In this document: in pieces, positions 37,009 through 46,296 of the stretch
How positions within the stretch are numbered: the stretch's first letter is position 1
Layout: each line of letters starts with the position of its first letter
Assembly (NCBI GenBank): GCA_963589005.1
Contig: CAVAJR010000006.1
Location: 36,906 to 100,905 of the forward strand
Length of the DNA: 64,000 nucleotides
Origin: RGIG5612 sp963589005
Lineage (GTDB): Bacteria; Bacillota; Clostridia; Lachnospirales; Lachnospiraceae
Direction of reading: 5' to 3'
The notes under the pieces: generated by a model
The model's input: only the letters and a program-made list of their open reading frames with translations
Database searches by the model: none
Told to the model about the DNA's origin: nothing
Made by a program: the position numbers and the translations under genes

Positions 37009-37830
37009 ATGTTTTCGAATAATTTTTTTACAATTTCTGATTTTGCTGCACTTCTGGGAATAAGCAGACAAACGCTGATATATTACGACCGCATCGGTCT
37101 GTTTAAGCCTATAAAAATTCTGGACAATAAATATCGTTTATATTCAAGAAGTCAGATAAATGTTATCAGCATGATTACCATGCTTAGTGAAATGGGAGTC
37201 TCTCTTAAAGAAATAAAGACAACCGTCGACCGAATATCTCCGGATACTGCCATTGAAGTGCTGAAAAAGCAGCAGCAAGAAGCACTGGAAAAAATGCGCA
37301 AGCTGAAAATTTTGGAGGAAATGATCGCTCTGCGTATTGACCGGATATCACTAGGAAAAGAGATTGCTGAAATGTCAGCACCGCCATTTTCCTTTGAAGA
37401 GGTAGGAGATGACATCCCTCTGTATCTGGGCAAAAATGTAAATTGCTCCTGGGAGGAAATCTCAGATGACGATATCATTGATTTTTATTCAAACTGTGAA
37501 AAACTTGGGCTGCCGCTGATATTTTCAGGCAGGCAGATGAAAAGGTATGAAGATATTATATCCGGAAGGACCGAAATCATATCCAATATGTATCTGCCCC
37601 TTAAGGACTCGGCAAATGCCAATTACATAATGCCTAAAGGCATATATGCCGTAGGATATGTATGCGGCAGCTGTGAAAAACCTGATAGCAGCTATAAAAA
37701 GCTCCTGTCTTTTATAAAAGAAAACGGCATGAAAGCTGTTGGAAATGCGTATGAAGAATACCTGCTGGATGAGCTGGCTGAAAGTGATTCTGATAAATTC
37801 GTCATGAAGATCATGCTGCAAGTCAGATAA
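37009..37830 (+). CDS. MerR-family transcriptional regulator with effector-binding domain
   Basis: 273 residues. Winged helix at 7-75 (FTISDFAALLGISRQTLIYYDRIGLF, read in two parts), a coiled-coil dimerisation helix at about 85-120, and a C-terminal GyrI-like ligand domain (about 125-273). Resembles BmrR/TipA-type drug sensors. It is divergent from the ABC exporter, and the shared promoter has the MerR architecture, so it most likely activates that exporter in response to a compound the pump removes. Confidence 0.87.
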   Translation: MFSNNFFTISDFAALLGISRQTLIYYDRIGLFKPIKILDNKYRLYSRSQINVISMITMLSEMGVSLKEIKTTVDRISPDTAIEVLKKQQQEALEKMRKLKILEEMIALRIDRISLGKEIAEMSAPPFSFEEVGDDIPLYLGKNVNCSWEEISDDDIIDFYSNCEKLGLPLIFSGRQMKRYEDIISGRTEIISNMYLPLKDSANANYIMPKGIYAVGYVCGSCEKPDSSYKKLLSFIKENGMKAVGNAYEEYLLDELAESDSDKFVMKIMLQVR

Positions 37831-37891
37831 AATGATATCATTCACCTATAAACTGCTGCTTTAAAATAAGCCAGAAACAGTCAATCCGTTT

Positions 37892-38758
37892 TCATTTTGA
37901 TTTAGATTTATTAATTTTAATCCTCATAACTATCAGCACAATCAATGAGCCTGCCACAAGTACAGCTGACAATAATTGTGATACTGCGATGCCTGTATTG
38001 CCTATCATAAGAGAGTCGGTTCTGAGACCTTCAACGAAGAATCTTTCAAGTCCGTAACCTCCGAGATACCACAACAGGACCTCCCCACTGTATTGCTGAT
38101 ATTTTCTGAATATAACGATCAAAACGAACAGGATCAAACACCAGCAGGATTCATACAGGAAGGTCGGATGCACCTGGATATAATCTGTACCATTGATATT
38201 TACTATATGTTCTCTGATATTATCAGTAACAACTCCGGTAACATCGCTTAACTTGATCTGCATGGCAAACAATGAATCAGTATAATCGCCAAAGGCCTCT
38301 CTGTTAAAGAAATTGCCCCATCTTCCGATGGCCTGTCCCAGTGCAATTGTAGGCACAACTGTATCAAGTACCTGCAGGTAGGATAATTTCTTAATCCTGC
38401 AAGTAATGTATCCTGCCAGAAAGCCTGCGATAATGCCTCCATATATGGCAAGTCCGCCATTTCTTATATGGAAAATCTCCAGAGGATTATCAATGTAATA
38501 ACTAAGGTTAAAGATAACATAATATATCCTTGCCCCAATTATTGCAGCGATCACTCCTATAATCGACAGATCAAAATAATCTTCTTTGCGCTGCCCCGTA
38601 CAGGCGGCACGATGAACACACAGCATAACACCAATAAAGACAGCGCATGCAATAATTATTCCGTAAAATGCAATATTTAATCCAAATATATTAACTGAAT
38701 TCGGAAAATCCGGTATTGATATTCCAAGGTGCGGGAAGATTATAGCAGCCGACTTCAT
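37892..38758 (-). CDS. lgt: Prolipoprotein diacylglyceryl transferase
   Basis: A 288-residue, seven-helix membrane enzyme that attaches diacylglycerol to the lipobox Cys of lipoproteins. The signature IGRWGNFFNREAFG is present, as are the C-terminal GLERFFVEGLRTDS residues. Confidence 0.94.
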   Translation of the reverse strand: MKSAAIIFPHLGISIPDFPNSVNIFGLNIAFYGIIIACAVFIGVMLCVHRAACTGQRKEDYFDLSIIGVIAAIIGARIYYVIFNLSYYIDNPLEIFHIRNGGLAIYGGIIAGFLAGYITCRIKKLSYLQVLDTVVPTIALGQAIGRWGNFFNREAFGDYTDSLFAMQIKLSDVTGVVTDNIREHIVNINGTDYIQVHPTFLYESCWCLILFVLIVIFRKYQQYSGEVLLWYLGGYGLERFFVEGLRTDSLMIGNTGIAVSQLLSAVLVAGSLIVLIVMRIKINKSKSK

Positions 38759-38891
38759 GTGCGTTTTCTCCTATACATTATCATGCAGCACGACATATCA
38801 TATGCCGTACTGCAATTATCATTCATATAAACATCATCGTGCAATTTAGCAGCAACTTGCAAAATTGCAGCTGTGCATATTTCAATACGAT

Positions 38892-39986
38892 TTATACATT
38901 AAATCTGAATAAGATAATATCATCATCCTTAACGACATATTCCTTGCCTTCGATTCTTACTAAGCCCTTTTCACGAGCCGCATTGTATGAGCCGAGATTA
39001 ATAAGATCATCGTAATTAACAACCTCAGCCTTAATAAATCCTCTCTCAAAATCCGAGTGGATCTTACCGGCTGCCTGAGGAGCCTTAGTGCCCTTCTTAA
39101 TGGTCCATGCCCTTACTTCCTTAGGTCCTGCCGTAAGGAAAGAAGACAGGCCCAATATTGAGAAGCTTGCCCTTATCAGCTTGTCTAAGCATGATTCTGT
39201 AAGACCCATATCAGCGAGAAACATCTCCTTCTCATCGTCATCAAGTTCTGCCAGCTCTTCTTCTGTCTTGGCGCAAACAACGAATACCTCCGAGCCTGTT
39301 GATGCAGCATATTCACGAACCGCTGCCACATGCGGATTATCCTTGCCGTCATTTACAAGGTCGTCTTCAGATACATTTGCCGCAAATATAGTTGGCTTAG
39401 CTGTAAGAAGGTTGAAATCCTTCATCATTGCTTCTTCATCTTCGCTAAGCTCCATAGTCTTGGCCATATTGCCTCCCTCAAGATGAGCCTTGATCTTCTC
39501 AAGCAATGCAACCTCAGCTGCAAGAGATTTGTCATTTTTAGCGCCCCTTGAGCTCTTGGCTATACGGCGTTCTATTATCTCAAGATCTGAGAATATAAGT
39601 TCAAGATTAATAGTCTCAATGTCTCTGATCGGATCCACCTTGCCATCAACATGAACAACATTATCATCATCGAAGCATCTGACAACATGAACGATGGCAT
39701 CTACCTCACGGATATTTGCCAGAAACTGATTGCCCAGTCCTTCCCCATGGGAAGCGCCTTTAACAAGTCCGGCAATATCTACAAAATCAACTGTTGCCGG
39801 TGTAATCTTCTCGGCATTATAAAAATCAGAAAGCACCTTCAGTCTCTTATCCGGAACGGCTGCCACACCAATATTCGAATCTATCGTACAGAAGGGATAA
39901 TTGGCGCTCTCTGCTCCGGCTTTTGTTAATGCATTGAATAATGTACTCTTGCCGACATTTGGCAAACCTACAATTCCTAATTTCAT
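38892..39986 (-). CDS. ychF: Ribosome-associated ATPase YchF (Obg family)
   Basis: 364 residues. P-loop GLPNVGKST, switch region DIAGLVKGAS and a C-terminal TGS-like domain ending VVKDDDIILFRFNV. It hydrolyses ATP rather than GTP and binds ribosomes. A strong AAGGAG precedes the ATG. Confidence 0.95.
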   Translation of the reverse strand: MKLGIVGLPNVGKSTLFNALTKAGAESANYPFCTIDSNIGVAAVPDKRLKVLSDFYNAEKITPATVDFVDIAGLVKGASHGEGLGNQFLANIREVDAIVHVVRCFDDDNVVHVDGKVDPIRDIETINLELIFSDLEIIERRIAKSSRGAKNDKSLAAEVALLEKIKAHLEGGNMAKTMELSEDEEAMMKDFNLLTAKPTIFAANVSEDDLVNDGKDNPHVAAVREYAASTGSEVFVVCAKTEEELAELDDDEKEMFLADMGLTESCLDKLIRASFSILGLSSFLTAGPKEVRAWTIKKGTKAPQAAGKIHSDFERGFIKAEVVNYDDLINLGSYNAAREKGLVRIEGKEYVVKDDDIILFRFNV

Positions 39987-40036
39987 TTATATGATCTCCT
40001 TAAACAGACTTTTTCAAAAATTTGGGCAAAAGAATG

Positions 40037-40066
40037 CCCCGTGCAATTAGTTATGATAGCACGGGG
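40037..40066 (-). terminator. Terminator of the molybdoenzyme-AsrAB operon
   Basis: CCCCGTGC (40037-40044) and GCACGGGG (40059-40066) around a 14-base loop. On the minus strand a CATTCTTTT tract follows. It lies 100 bases after the asrB-like gene and before ychF. Confidence 0.7.
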
Positions 40067-40165
40067 AACTCCTTTTCTCAACGATAAACTTTTTTCAGCA
40101 AATGTATATATAATAATCCGTTGAGGGATCATTATGGGTAAATTATTTTCGGAACAATCCTATGT

Positions 40166-40966
40166 CTAATCAAACATCTGAGATGCAACAGTATAATTAA
40201 ATACCGGACCTTCCAGACAGACATAGGTTCCGTTCATCTTGCAATGACCACATTTGCCCACTGCGCATTGCATCTTGCGCTCAAGGGAAACCCATATTTT
40301 TGAAGCGTCTGTTCCCTTATTCAGGAAATATTCAGATGTTGACCTGATAACTGCAGGGGCACCGGTAATTACGATATTGTAATCCTGTAATTGTTCTACC
40401 GGGATCTTATCAAGAAATGCGGTTACTCGTCCGCATTCATAGCCCGGCAATTTTTCCTTTTCCCTGCTTAATGGATATATGACCTTATTAAAGCTGTCCC
40501 TGAAGATCTTCCTGTCCTCTTCAAATAATGTTGAATTGCGGTCTTTAAATCCGGATATAAGATATACACTCCTGCGAATATCCGGATTGTCTGCAAAATG
40601 CCTCAGAAGCATTCTTACAGGTGCAAGACCTGTTCCACTGGTTACAACAATAAGGTCTTTATTTTCCAGCTGTTTAACGGGCCACGGATTGCCATAAGGT
40701 CCTCTCGTATATAACAGATTGCCCTCCTGAAGGTTAAATATCCCTTCTGTCAGACTGCCGACCTTTCTTATTGTAAATTCAATATATCCGTCGCCTTTAC
40801 CGCTGACAGATATCGGCGCTTCACCGACCTTGGGAATAGACAGCTGGAAGAACTGGCCCGGCTGAACGTCTCCGTCATATAATATTCTGAAAGTAAATTC
40901 TGCCACAGTCTCCTGCACGATCTTATCAATCCTGCGCGGAATCGGCATCATTATGTTAGCTGACAT
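40166..40966 (-). CDS. asrB: AsrB-type FAD/NAD(P)H oxidoreductase subunit
   Basis: 266 residues of the ferredoxin reductase-like family: FAD-binding barrel (residues 1-100), NAD-binding domain with VTSGTGLAPVRMLLRHF, and a C-terminal 2Fe-2S motif C-x4-C-x2-C-x7-C (MQCAVGKCGHC, then VCLEG). In Salmonella-type anaerobic sulfite reductase AsrB takes electrons from NADH. Here no asrC-like siroheme subunit is encoded. The gene is last in a five-gene operon with a molybdoenzyme, so NADH electrons probably go there by way of AsrA and the ferredoxin subunit. Confidence 0.88.
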   Translation of the reverse strand: MSANIMMPIPRRIDKIVQETVAEFTFRILYDGDVQPGQFFQLSIPKVGEAPISVSGKGDGYIEFTIRKVGSLTEGIFNLQEGNLLYTRGPYGNPWPVKQLENKDLIVVTSGTGLAPVRMLLRHFADNPDIRRSVYLISGFKDRNSTLFEEDRKIFRDSFNKVIYPLSREKEKLPGYECGRVTAFLDKIPVEQLQDYNIVITGAPAVIRSTSEYFLNKGTDASKIWVSLERKMQCAVGKCGHCKMNGTYVCLEGPVFNYTVASQMFD

Positions 40967-41024
40967 TTTTAGTACCTCAATATAATAACAATCAAAATTT
41001 TCGCTGCATTCATGCCAGATAAGA

Positions 41025-42035
41025 TTATCTGTTAGAATTCATCTTCTCAATTTCATCATGTACTTCACAGACCGTTTCGAAGAAAGATATATCCTTAGGG
41101 CATCTTATATCGCATCTTCCGCAGCCTACGCACATATGTTCTGTACCAAAGCGTTCCTTGTAATCATAAAATTTATGAAATACCTTAAAGCGCATATTTG
41201 CGCCCGGCGTTTTTCTGGCAATCTCGCCGCCTGCAGTCTTAGTGAAATCAGCCAGCATGCATCCCGACCATACGCGTCTTCTCTCGCCATCATTGCTGCC
41301 CTGATCATATACAATGTCAATAGTATCAAAACACGTACATGTACCGCATACAGCATTGCAGCCTCCGCAGGCAACGCAGGTGCTGTCGAATTTCGACCAA
41401 TAACTCAGCTCGCTTACAGAACGCAGATTCTCCTTATTTATCTGCGGAATTCTGATAGTTCTCTTGTTTTTCTCAATGAAGTGTACCTTAAAATCCGCAT
41501 TATCCTCACCTGCAAATACGCTGCAAAATTCATCGTCCTTAACATCTACTAAGATTTCATCAGCTGTAATACGCAGCGCAAATGCATAATCATCAGCTGT
41601 ATTACTGCCTGCAGATACACAAAAGCACTTATCAAAGCTCTCCTGACATTCAAGTAAAGCGAATTTTACCTTTTCTCGATATCTTTTATAAAAGGTATCT
41701 TCTGCTGCACCATTTTTAAGAAATATATTATCCTGACGCCTGATGGAATTTATATCACAGGCACGGGCAATTATAAGGATTTTTCTGTCATCCTCCGGTT
41801 CAGACTCCTCTACACTGTCATCCTTAAAATAAAACATTACCTGAAATATCGGATAAAATATCTCCTTAGGAGAATAATCCGACTGTCTGTCTGTTATGAT
41901 CTGTCCGACAGACTTAATAAGTCCATACCTTACTCTCTTCTTCTGAGCATCCAATTTAGGCGCAAATATACGATATTTTTGAGACAAATCCGATATTATC
42001 CCGTCCATATGCTCATGACTTAGTCGATATCCCAT
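41025..42035 (-). CDS. asrA: AsrA-type 4Fe-4S ferredoxin subunit
   Basis: 336 residues. Typical AsrA/HydB-like N-terminal domain and two C-terminal 4Fe-4S motifs: CVACGGCNAVCGTCTC and CVGCGRCDIRCPK. It would pass electrons from the AsrB-type flavoprotein to the ferredoxin subunit of the molybdoenzyme. Strong ribosome site GGAGGGAGG 7 bases upstream. The start overlaps the chaperone gene by 16 bases. Confidence 0.87.
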   Translation of the reverse strand: MGYRLSHEHMDGIISDLSQKYRIFAPKLDAQKKRVRYGLIKSVGQIITDRQSDYSPKEIFYPIFQVMFYFKDDSVEESEPEDDRKILIIARACDINSIRRQDNIFLKNGAAEDTFYKRYREKVKFALLECQESFDKCFCVSAGSNTADDYAFALRITADEILVDVKDDEFCSVFAGEDNADFKVHFIEKNKRTIRIPQINKENLRSVSELSYWSKFDSTCVACGGCNAVCGTCTCFDTIDIVYDQGSNDGERRRVWSGCMLADFTKTAGGEIARKTPGANMRFKVFHKFYDYKERFGTEHMCVGCGRCDIRCPKDISFFETVCEVHDEIEKMNSNR

Positions 42036-42709
42036 ATTTTGCCTCCCTCCTGCAGAAGATCAGCCTCCTTTTTTATAAATCCGTTGGTTATTTTAGCAAC
42101 AGATTTATAAAAATCTCTCTCCGAAAACTTCATTACATCGCCGATAAATGAATAAATCCAGTTTGTAATATGTTTCTTCATGAATTGCCTTTGTTCGTCG
42201 ATCAATGCGTTGATTTTCTCTTTATCATTCTTCTCTATGACAGCTGTGATCTCATCGCAAATATTTGCCATATATTCCAGCATAAGACCGATGTTGTCCT
42301 CCATCGTCCTATATACATTAGGATCCGGCTCTAGTCCTCTTGCGAGATACAGCGCATGCATCTGCATCTGCGTGCTTCCGCCTACCTGGTGTTTCTTATT
42401 AACATATACTGCCTCATATGGAAATGCTGCCCTTCCTGCTGCATCGCCTGCAGCAAGGAATACCTTCGCATAATCCGCTGCTAGATCCTCCAGATCAGAC
42501 GAATCTATATCGGCAATATATCTCTTCATAAGACCATAGCCTTCTTTTAAATCCAGGTCTGAATTGCTGCTGCCTTCTATATGCGGAAAATCCATTTTCT
42601 TAAGCATAAGAAGCTGATCTTCATCTACCTCCATAATATATAATCCGCCCAAGAAGCGATACATTGAAGCCCTGGCCCTGGATAAAGCAATTAAATCTGA
42701 TCTAACCAT
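42020..42709 (-). CDS. TorD/DmsD-family molybdoenzyme chaperone
   Basis: A 229-residue, all-helical protein of the TorD (nitrate reductase delta) family: ALSRARASMYRFLGGLY, FLAAGDAAGRAAFPYEAVYV and MQMHALYLARGLEPD are the usual landmarks. Such chaperones help insert the molybdopterin cofactor into the catalytic subunit. Its partner should be the large subunit two genes upstream. The partner lacks a Tat signal, so this chaperone would act in maturation and not in export. Confidence 0.83.
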   Translation of the reverse strand: MVRSDLIALSRARASMYRFLGGLYIMEVDEDQLLMLKKMDFPHIEGSSNSDLDLKEGYGLMKRYIADIDSSDLEDLAADYAKVFLAAGDAAGRAAFPYEAVYVNKKHQVGGSTQMQMHALYLARGLEPDPNVYRTMEDNIGLMLEYMANICDEITAVIEKNDKEKINALIDEQRQFMKKHITNWIYSFIGDVMKFSERDFYKSVAKITNGFIKKEADLLQEGGKIWDID

Positions 42710-43328
42710 CGTATCTGCCCTCCCTTAATGCTTCTTCAAATTCAAATGGCAGCATATCTATCCATTTGTATTTCTTCAGAATAAATCTGCCGGAAGGCTT
42801 GTTGCCGTTTTCATCCTTAAGTGTATATACATGACCTTCATTTGCTGCAATCAGTTTAGATACCTCGCTCTCCGGATCATTAATATCACCGTAATGAAGC
42901 GCTCCGCCTGCACAGTTCCAGACACAAGCCGGAGTGCTGCCTTCCTCCCGCAGTTCAGCGCAGATCGTACATTTGTCCATGATCCGCAGCTCTTTATTAA
43001 AATTATTAGCATGAAACGGACATGCCCTCATGCAGCTCTGACATCCGATGCATGTCTCAGGATCAATTCTTACAACGCCGTCCTCATCGCTCTTGTAGCA
43101 TGCACCGGTAGGACATACCTCAGTGCAGCTGGGATGTTCACACTGCTGGCACTGAACCGTCATGAAATACATCGAAAGATATGGAAAATCTCCGATCGGT
43201 CCCATGGAATATACATGACATCTGGAAGTTCCCAGAGCAATATCATTTTGAAATTTACAAGCTACCTGGCATCCATGACAGCCTATGCATCTGTCAAGTT
43301 CTACTACCATGCTGAATTGTTTGCCCAT
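42702..43328 (-). CDS. DmsB/PhsB-like ferredoxin subunit with four 4Fe-4S clusters
   Basis: 208 residues with four Cys clusters: CIGCHGCQVACK, CQQCEHPSCTEVCPTGAC, CIGCQSCMRACPF and CTICAELREEG...CVWNC. This is the electron-transfer subunit of DMSO-reductase-type enzymes. There is no membrane anchor gene (DmsC/NrfD type) in the operon, so electrons must come from soluble partners, namely the AsrA/B-type pair downstream. Confidence 0.9.
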   Translation of the reverse strand: MGKQFSMVVELDRCIGCHGCQVACKFQNDIALGTSRCHVYSMGPIGDFPYLSMYFMTVQCQQCEHPSCTEVCPTGACYKSDEDGVVRIDPETCIGCQSCMRACPFHANNFNKELRIMDKCTICAELREEGSTPACVWNCAGGALHYGDINDPESEVSKLIAANEGHVYTLKDENGNKPSGRFILKKYKWIDMLPFEFEEALREGRYDG

Positions 43329-43338
43329 TTTGGTCTCC

Positions 43339-45975
43339 TTATGATCTGCCTACTGTAAGCCAGCTCTTGAAATCAGATGGCTTGGTCCATATTCCTTCAG
43401 GTGCGCTGTCAGCAGGATATACCTTGACCTGATATCCTCTCAAAACATGTGTACCCACTACATCGTTAAATGGTCCTTCTGACCTTGACAGCACATTAAC
43501 ATTGGTTTCCTGCCAACCGTGCGTTTTAGTATTAAGAGTCTCGGGATGCCAAAAACGTTCCATATAAACCGATCCCGGTCTGATACCCTTGGTAATATAA
43601 GCAACTGCTCTGGTCTTGCCTCTTGCAGATTCAACCCACACCCACTGACCAGGTTTGATATCGTATTTCGCAGCATCATCAGGATATATCCAGATCTCCG
43701 GTACCGGCATGATCTCTCTGAGACCCGGCATGTTTCTAAGGGTTGAGTGATGGAATAAAGGAAGCCTTCCGTTAGTCATTATAAGCGGATAGTTTTTGGA
43801 TATCTCATCATTTCTCAGAGGACTCTCCGTAGGTTCAGCGTAGTACGGAAGCGGTTCATAATCCTTGTCAGCCGGCGGCATCTTATATGGCATAAACGGC
43901 TCGCCTGTGCGTCCTAATGTAATATAAGCATCACAATATATCTCTATCTTCTTAGACGGAGTCGCAAATCCCTGAGGCTTGCCATCCTCCATCTTATTAA
44001 GATATACATAATATGTCTTCCATTCATCCTTAGACAGGAATTCAAATGGCGCCTTGGCGCAGTATTCCTTCCATGTAAGTCCCTGTGCAGGCGTAAGCTG
44101 GTCGAAAAACTCCTCCATAGAATCCCAATATGCCAGATCCTCACCCATAAATTCCGGATCAAATGATTTCTTGCACATCTCATGACCCATCTCGCCGCAT
44201 CTTTTTGCAATATTAGACCAGACAACCGTCTCATCTCTCGTCTCCCAGAGATGGACTACCTGCTGTCTTGCAACGCACATATTGCATGTTTCGACGATCA
44301 TCTCCGTTTCCAGCCATTCTTCTGTAGGAAGAACCACATCTGCATATGCGGTCATAGATGTAGGATATGTAAACATATGAACAATATAATCCAGCTTATC
44401 ACAGGCTTCAGCCCATTTGCCTACTTCTGCTAATACACCGAATTTATTACCGGAGCGATCTATCCACATACGCGGCTGATAAGGCTTACCGGTAAGTATT
44501 GCCTTAAGAATGCTGCCCGCATGTCCGCCATACCAGATAGACAAGCCCTTATGTTCACGACCTCCCAGTCTCTTTAAAAACTGCTCCTCCGGCAGGCATT
44601 TAAGCGCTACAGGCACCGGATAATTAGGAACCTTCAAAACGCCGCTGGTTCTGAACCGCTGCATTGCAACTCCCGGCTTTTCTACATTTCCCATGAGAAA
44701 GTCAATGGTATCTGCAGCCATTGCTGACTGTTCAGAATTGATGTTCTGGTCAGTAGCAACACCCAGACATAGTGTACTAGGCGTATTTTCTGCATATATC
44801 CTGATGGCTTTCTCAATATCATCCTTATTAAGCCAGCATAGCTCTGCAGCCTTATCCAGAGTATACTCTTCTACCCGTTCCCACAGAAGCTGAGCTCCGG
44901 TTTTATATAATTTGCCGTCTATTTCATGAGTTCCAAATAATTCTACATCATAATCATCATTCCACGGATAATCCATTACCCTGGCAGAATCAGTCTTAAG
45001 ATCCCATACAAGAGCAGATGTCTTAGGGTCTGCAGGATGTACGATAAACCTTGTCTCACAGTCCACAAGATAAGGAAGATTCGTCCAGTGCATGACAAAA
45101 TCCTCATCATATAATTTATTTTCAAGAATATATCTTATCCAGGCCATCTCCAAAGCTACGTCAGATTCCGGTCTGATCGGAAGCCATACATCAGCCTTGG
45201 CAGCGTCAGGAGTAAGTCTCGGGTCAATTACTACCGTCTTAACACCCTTCTGGCGTAATTCATTAACCATTCTGCCGCCGGAGGCAGGGCAGGAATATGA
45301 AGGGTCTGTACCCCACAGTACAAGAGACTTTATAGGGCAGTTTTCTTCATCGAAGAATTCAAGACAGTTCGAGTCAGCAATACTTGTATCAGCTCCGCCA
45401 TACATCATGGTGGCAGCAAGTACCCTAGGCAAATAGCACTGGGCACTTCCAGGTTCAAACCAGTTAGGTGTTCCGAATATATTGCAAAATCTCGCGCAGC
45501 TCCATACCTCAGGATTACCTCCGCCGCCGGTACTTCCAAATACATATTCAGCTCCGTATCTGTTATAGATATCCATGAGCATTCCGGCTACCTTATCCAA
45601 TGCTTCATCCCAGGTAACTCGCCTCCAACGGCCTGAGCCTCTTTCGCCTACACGCACAAGCGGATATTTATTTCTGTTTGGATGATACAGCGCATTGATT
45701 CCGGACAGACCCTTGCCGCACATACGCCCCTTGCTCATAGGATCTGTAGGATTGCCTTCTATCTTAACCACCTGTCCGTTTCTTACATGGGCGATTACGC
45801 CGCAGTTAGCGATACAGGCACGGCATGCAGTATATACAATGTGTTCCTCATCCTGCACCTCAATATGCTGAGGTTCACATGAAGACAGATACCTTCTGCC
45901 GCAAATGGCATCATCTAATCCGCCAATATTAATTTTGTTCATATATTCGTTGATAAAAATATTACTGTCAGACAT
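43339..45975 (-). CDS. DMSO-reductase-family molybdopterin oxidoreductase, catalytic subunit (cytoplasmic)
   Basis: 878 residues. N-terminal 4Fe-4S site C51-x2-C54-x3-C58-x27-C86 (CRACIANC ... RMCGKG), then the bis-MGD domains (VFGSTGGGGNPE; LVLWGTDPSYSCPASG; VVIDPRLTPDAAKADVWLPI), and a C-terminal cofactor-binding domain with LIMTNGRLPLFHHSTLRNM. FGTPNWFEPGSAQCYLPR suggests Cys180 as metal ligand, as in the branch with acetylene hydratase, transhydroxylase and catechol dehydroxylases; this assignment is from memory of motifs. No Tat or Sec signal exists, so the enzyme is cytoplasmic. Substrate unknown. Heads the operon, divergent from a LysR regulator. Confidence 0.9.
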   Translation of the reverse strand: MSDSNIFINEYMNKINIGGLDDAICGRRYLSSCEPQHIEVQDEEHIVYTACRACIANCGVIAHVRNGQVVKIEGNPTDPMSKGRMCGKGLSGINALYHPNRNKYPLVRVGERGSGRWRRVTWDEALDKVAGMLMDIYNRYGAEYVFGSTGGGGNPEVWSCARFCNIFGTPNWFEPGSAQCYLPRVLAATMMYGGADTSIADSNCLEFFDEENCPIKSLVLWGTDPSYSCPASGGRMVNELRQKGVKTVVIDPRLTPDAAKADVWLPIRPESDVALEMAWIRYILENKLYDEDFVMHWTNLPYLVDCETRFIVHPADPKTSALVWDLKTDSARVMDYPWNDDYDVELFGTHEIDGKLYKTGAQLLWERVEEYTLDKAAELCWLNKDDIEKAIRIYAENTPSTLCLGVATDQNINSEQSAMAADTIDFLMGNVEKPGVAMQRFRTSGVLKVPNYPVPVALKCLPEEQFLKRLGGREHKGLSIWYGGHAGSILKAILTGKPYQPRMWIDRSGNKFGVLAEVGKWAEACDKLDYIVHMFTYPTSMTAYADVVLPTEEWLETEMIVETCNMCVARQQVVHLWETRDETVVWSNIAKRCGEMGHEMCKKSFDPEFMGEDLAYWDSMEEFFDQLTPAQGLTWKEYCAKAPFEFLSKDEWKTYYVYLNKMEDGKPQGFATPSKKIEIYCDAYITLGRTGEPFMPYKMPPADKDYEPLPYYAEPTESPLRNDEISKNYPLIMTNGRLPLFHHSTLRNMPGLREIMPVPEIWIYPDDAAKYDIKPGQWVWVESARGKTRAVAYITKGIRPGSVYMERFWHPETLNTKTHGWQETNVNVLSRSEGPFNDVVGTHVLRGYQVKVYPADSAPEGIWTKPSDFKSWLTVGRS

Positions 45976-46178
45976 AGTTTTCCTTTTTCAATTCAGACAA
46001 ACAATATGTTGCCGTATCGTATTTATAATTTGCTTTGTGCCGTGAACATCGGTATGCAGCCACTTTTCGAAATTGCCTTTGCTTATTGGTCTCTCTCAGG
46101 ATATTGCGTCGTCCCGTCACCTAGTCAGGTTATTGAAACACATGCATTAAAACCCACGAAATTTTTTAAAACAAATTG

Positions 46179-46202
46179 AAAATCACGACAATCAATGATT
46201 TT
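46179..46202. promoter_or_regulatory. Candidate LysR operator between molybdoenzyme operon and regulator
   Basis: AAAATCA (46179-46185), 10-base spacer, TGATTTT (46196-46202), a perfect 7-bp dyad in the 321-base divergent gap. It contains an ATC-N-GAT core like LysR boxes. The rest of the gap holds no ORF or clear promoter that I could identify. Confidence 0.4.
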
Positions 46203-46296
46203 CTATCAGAAGTATAATCAACAATGTAATGGTATTCAATTTTAATTCATGATATATTTTATTCCGAAATGGAATGATTTAAAAAGAAGGACTGAT

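Noticed and set aside
40166..45975. Dissimilatory or anaerobic sulfite reductase operon
   Set aside because: AsrA and AsrB are present but no siroheme/4Fe-4S AsrC subunit exists. The catalytic gene is a molybdopterin enzyme.
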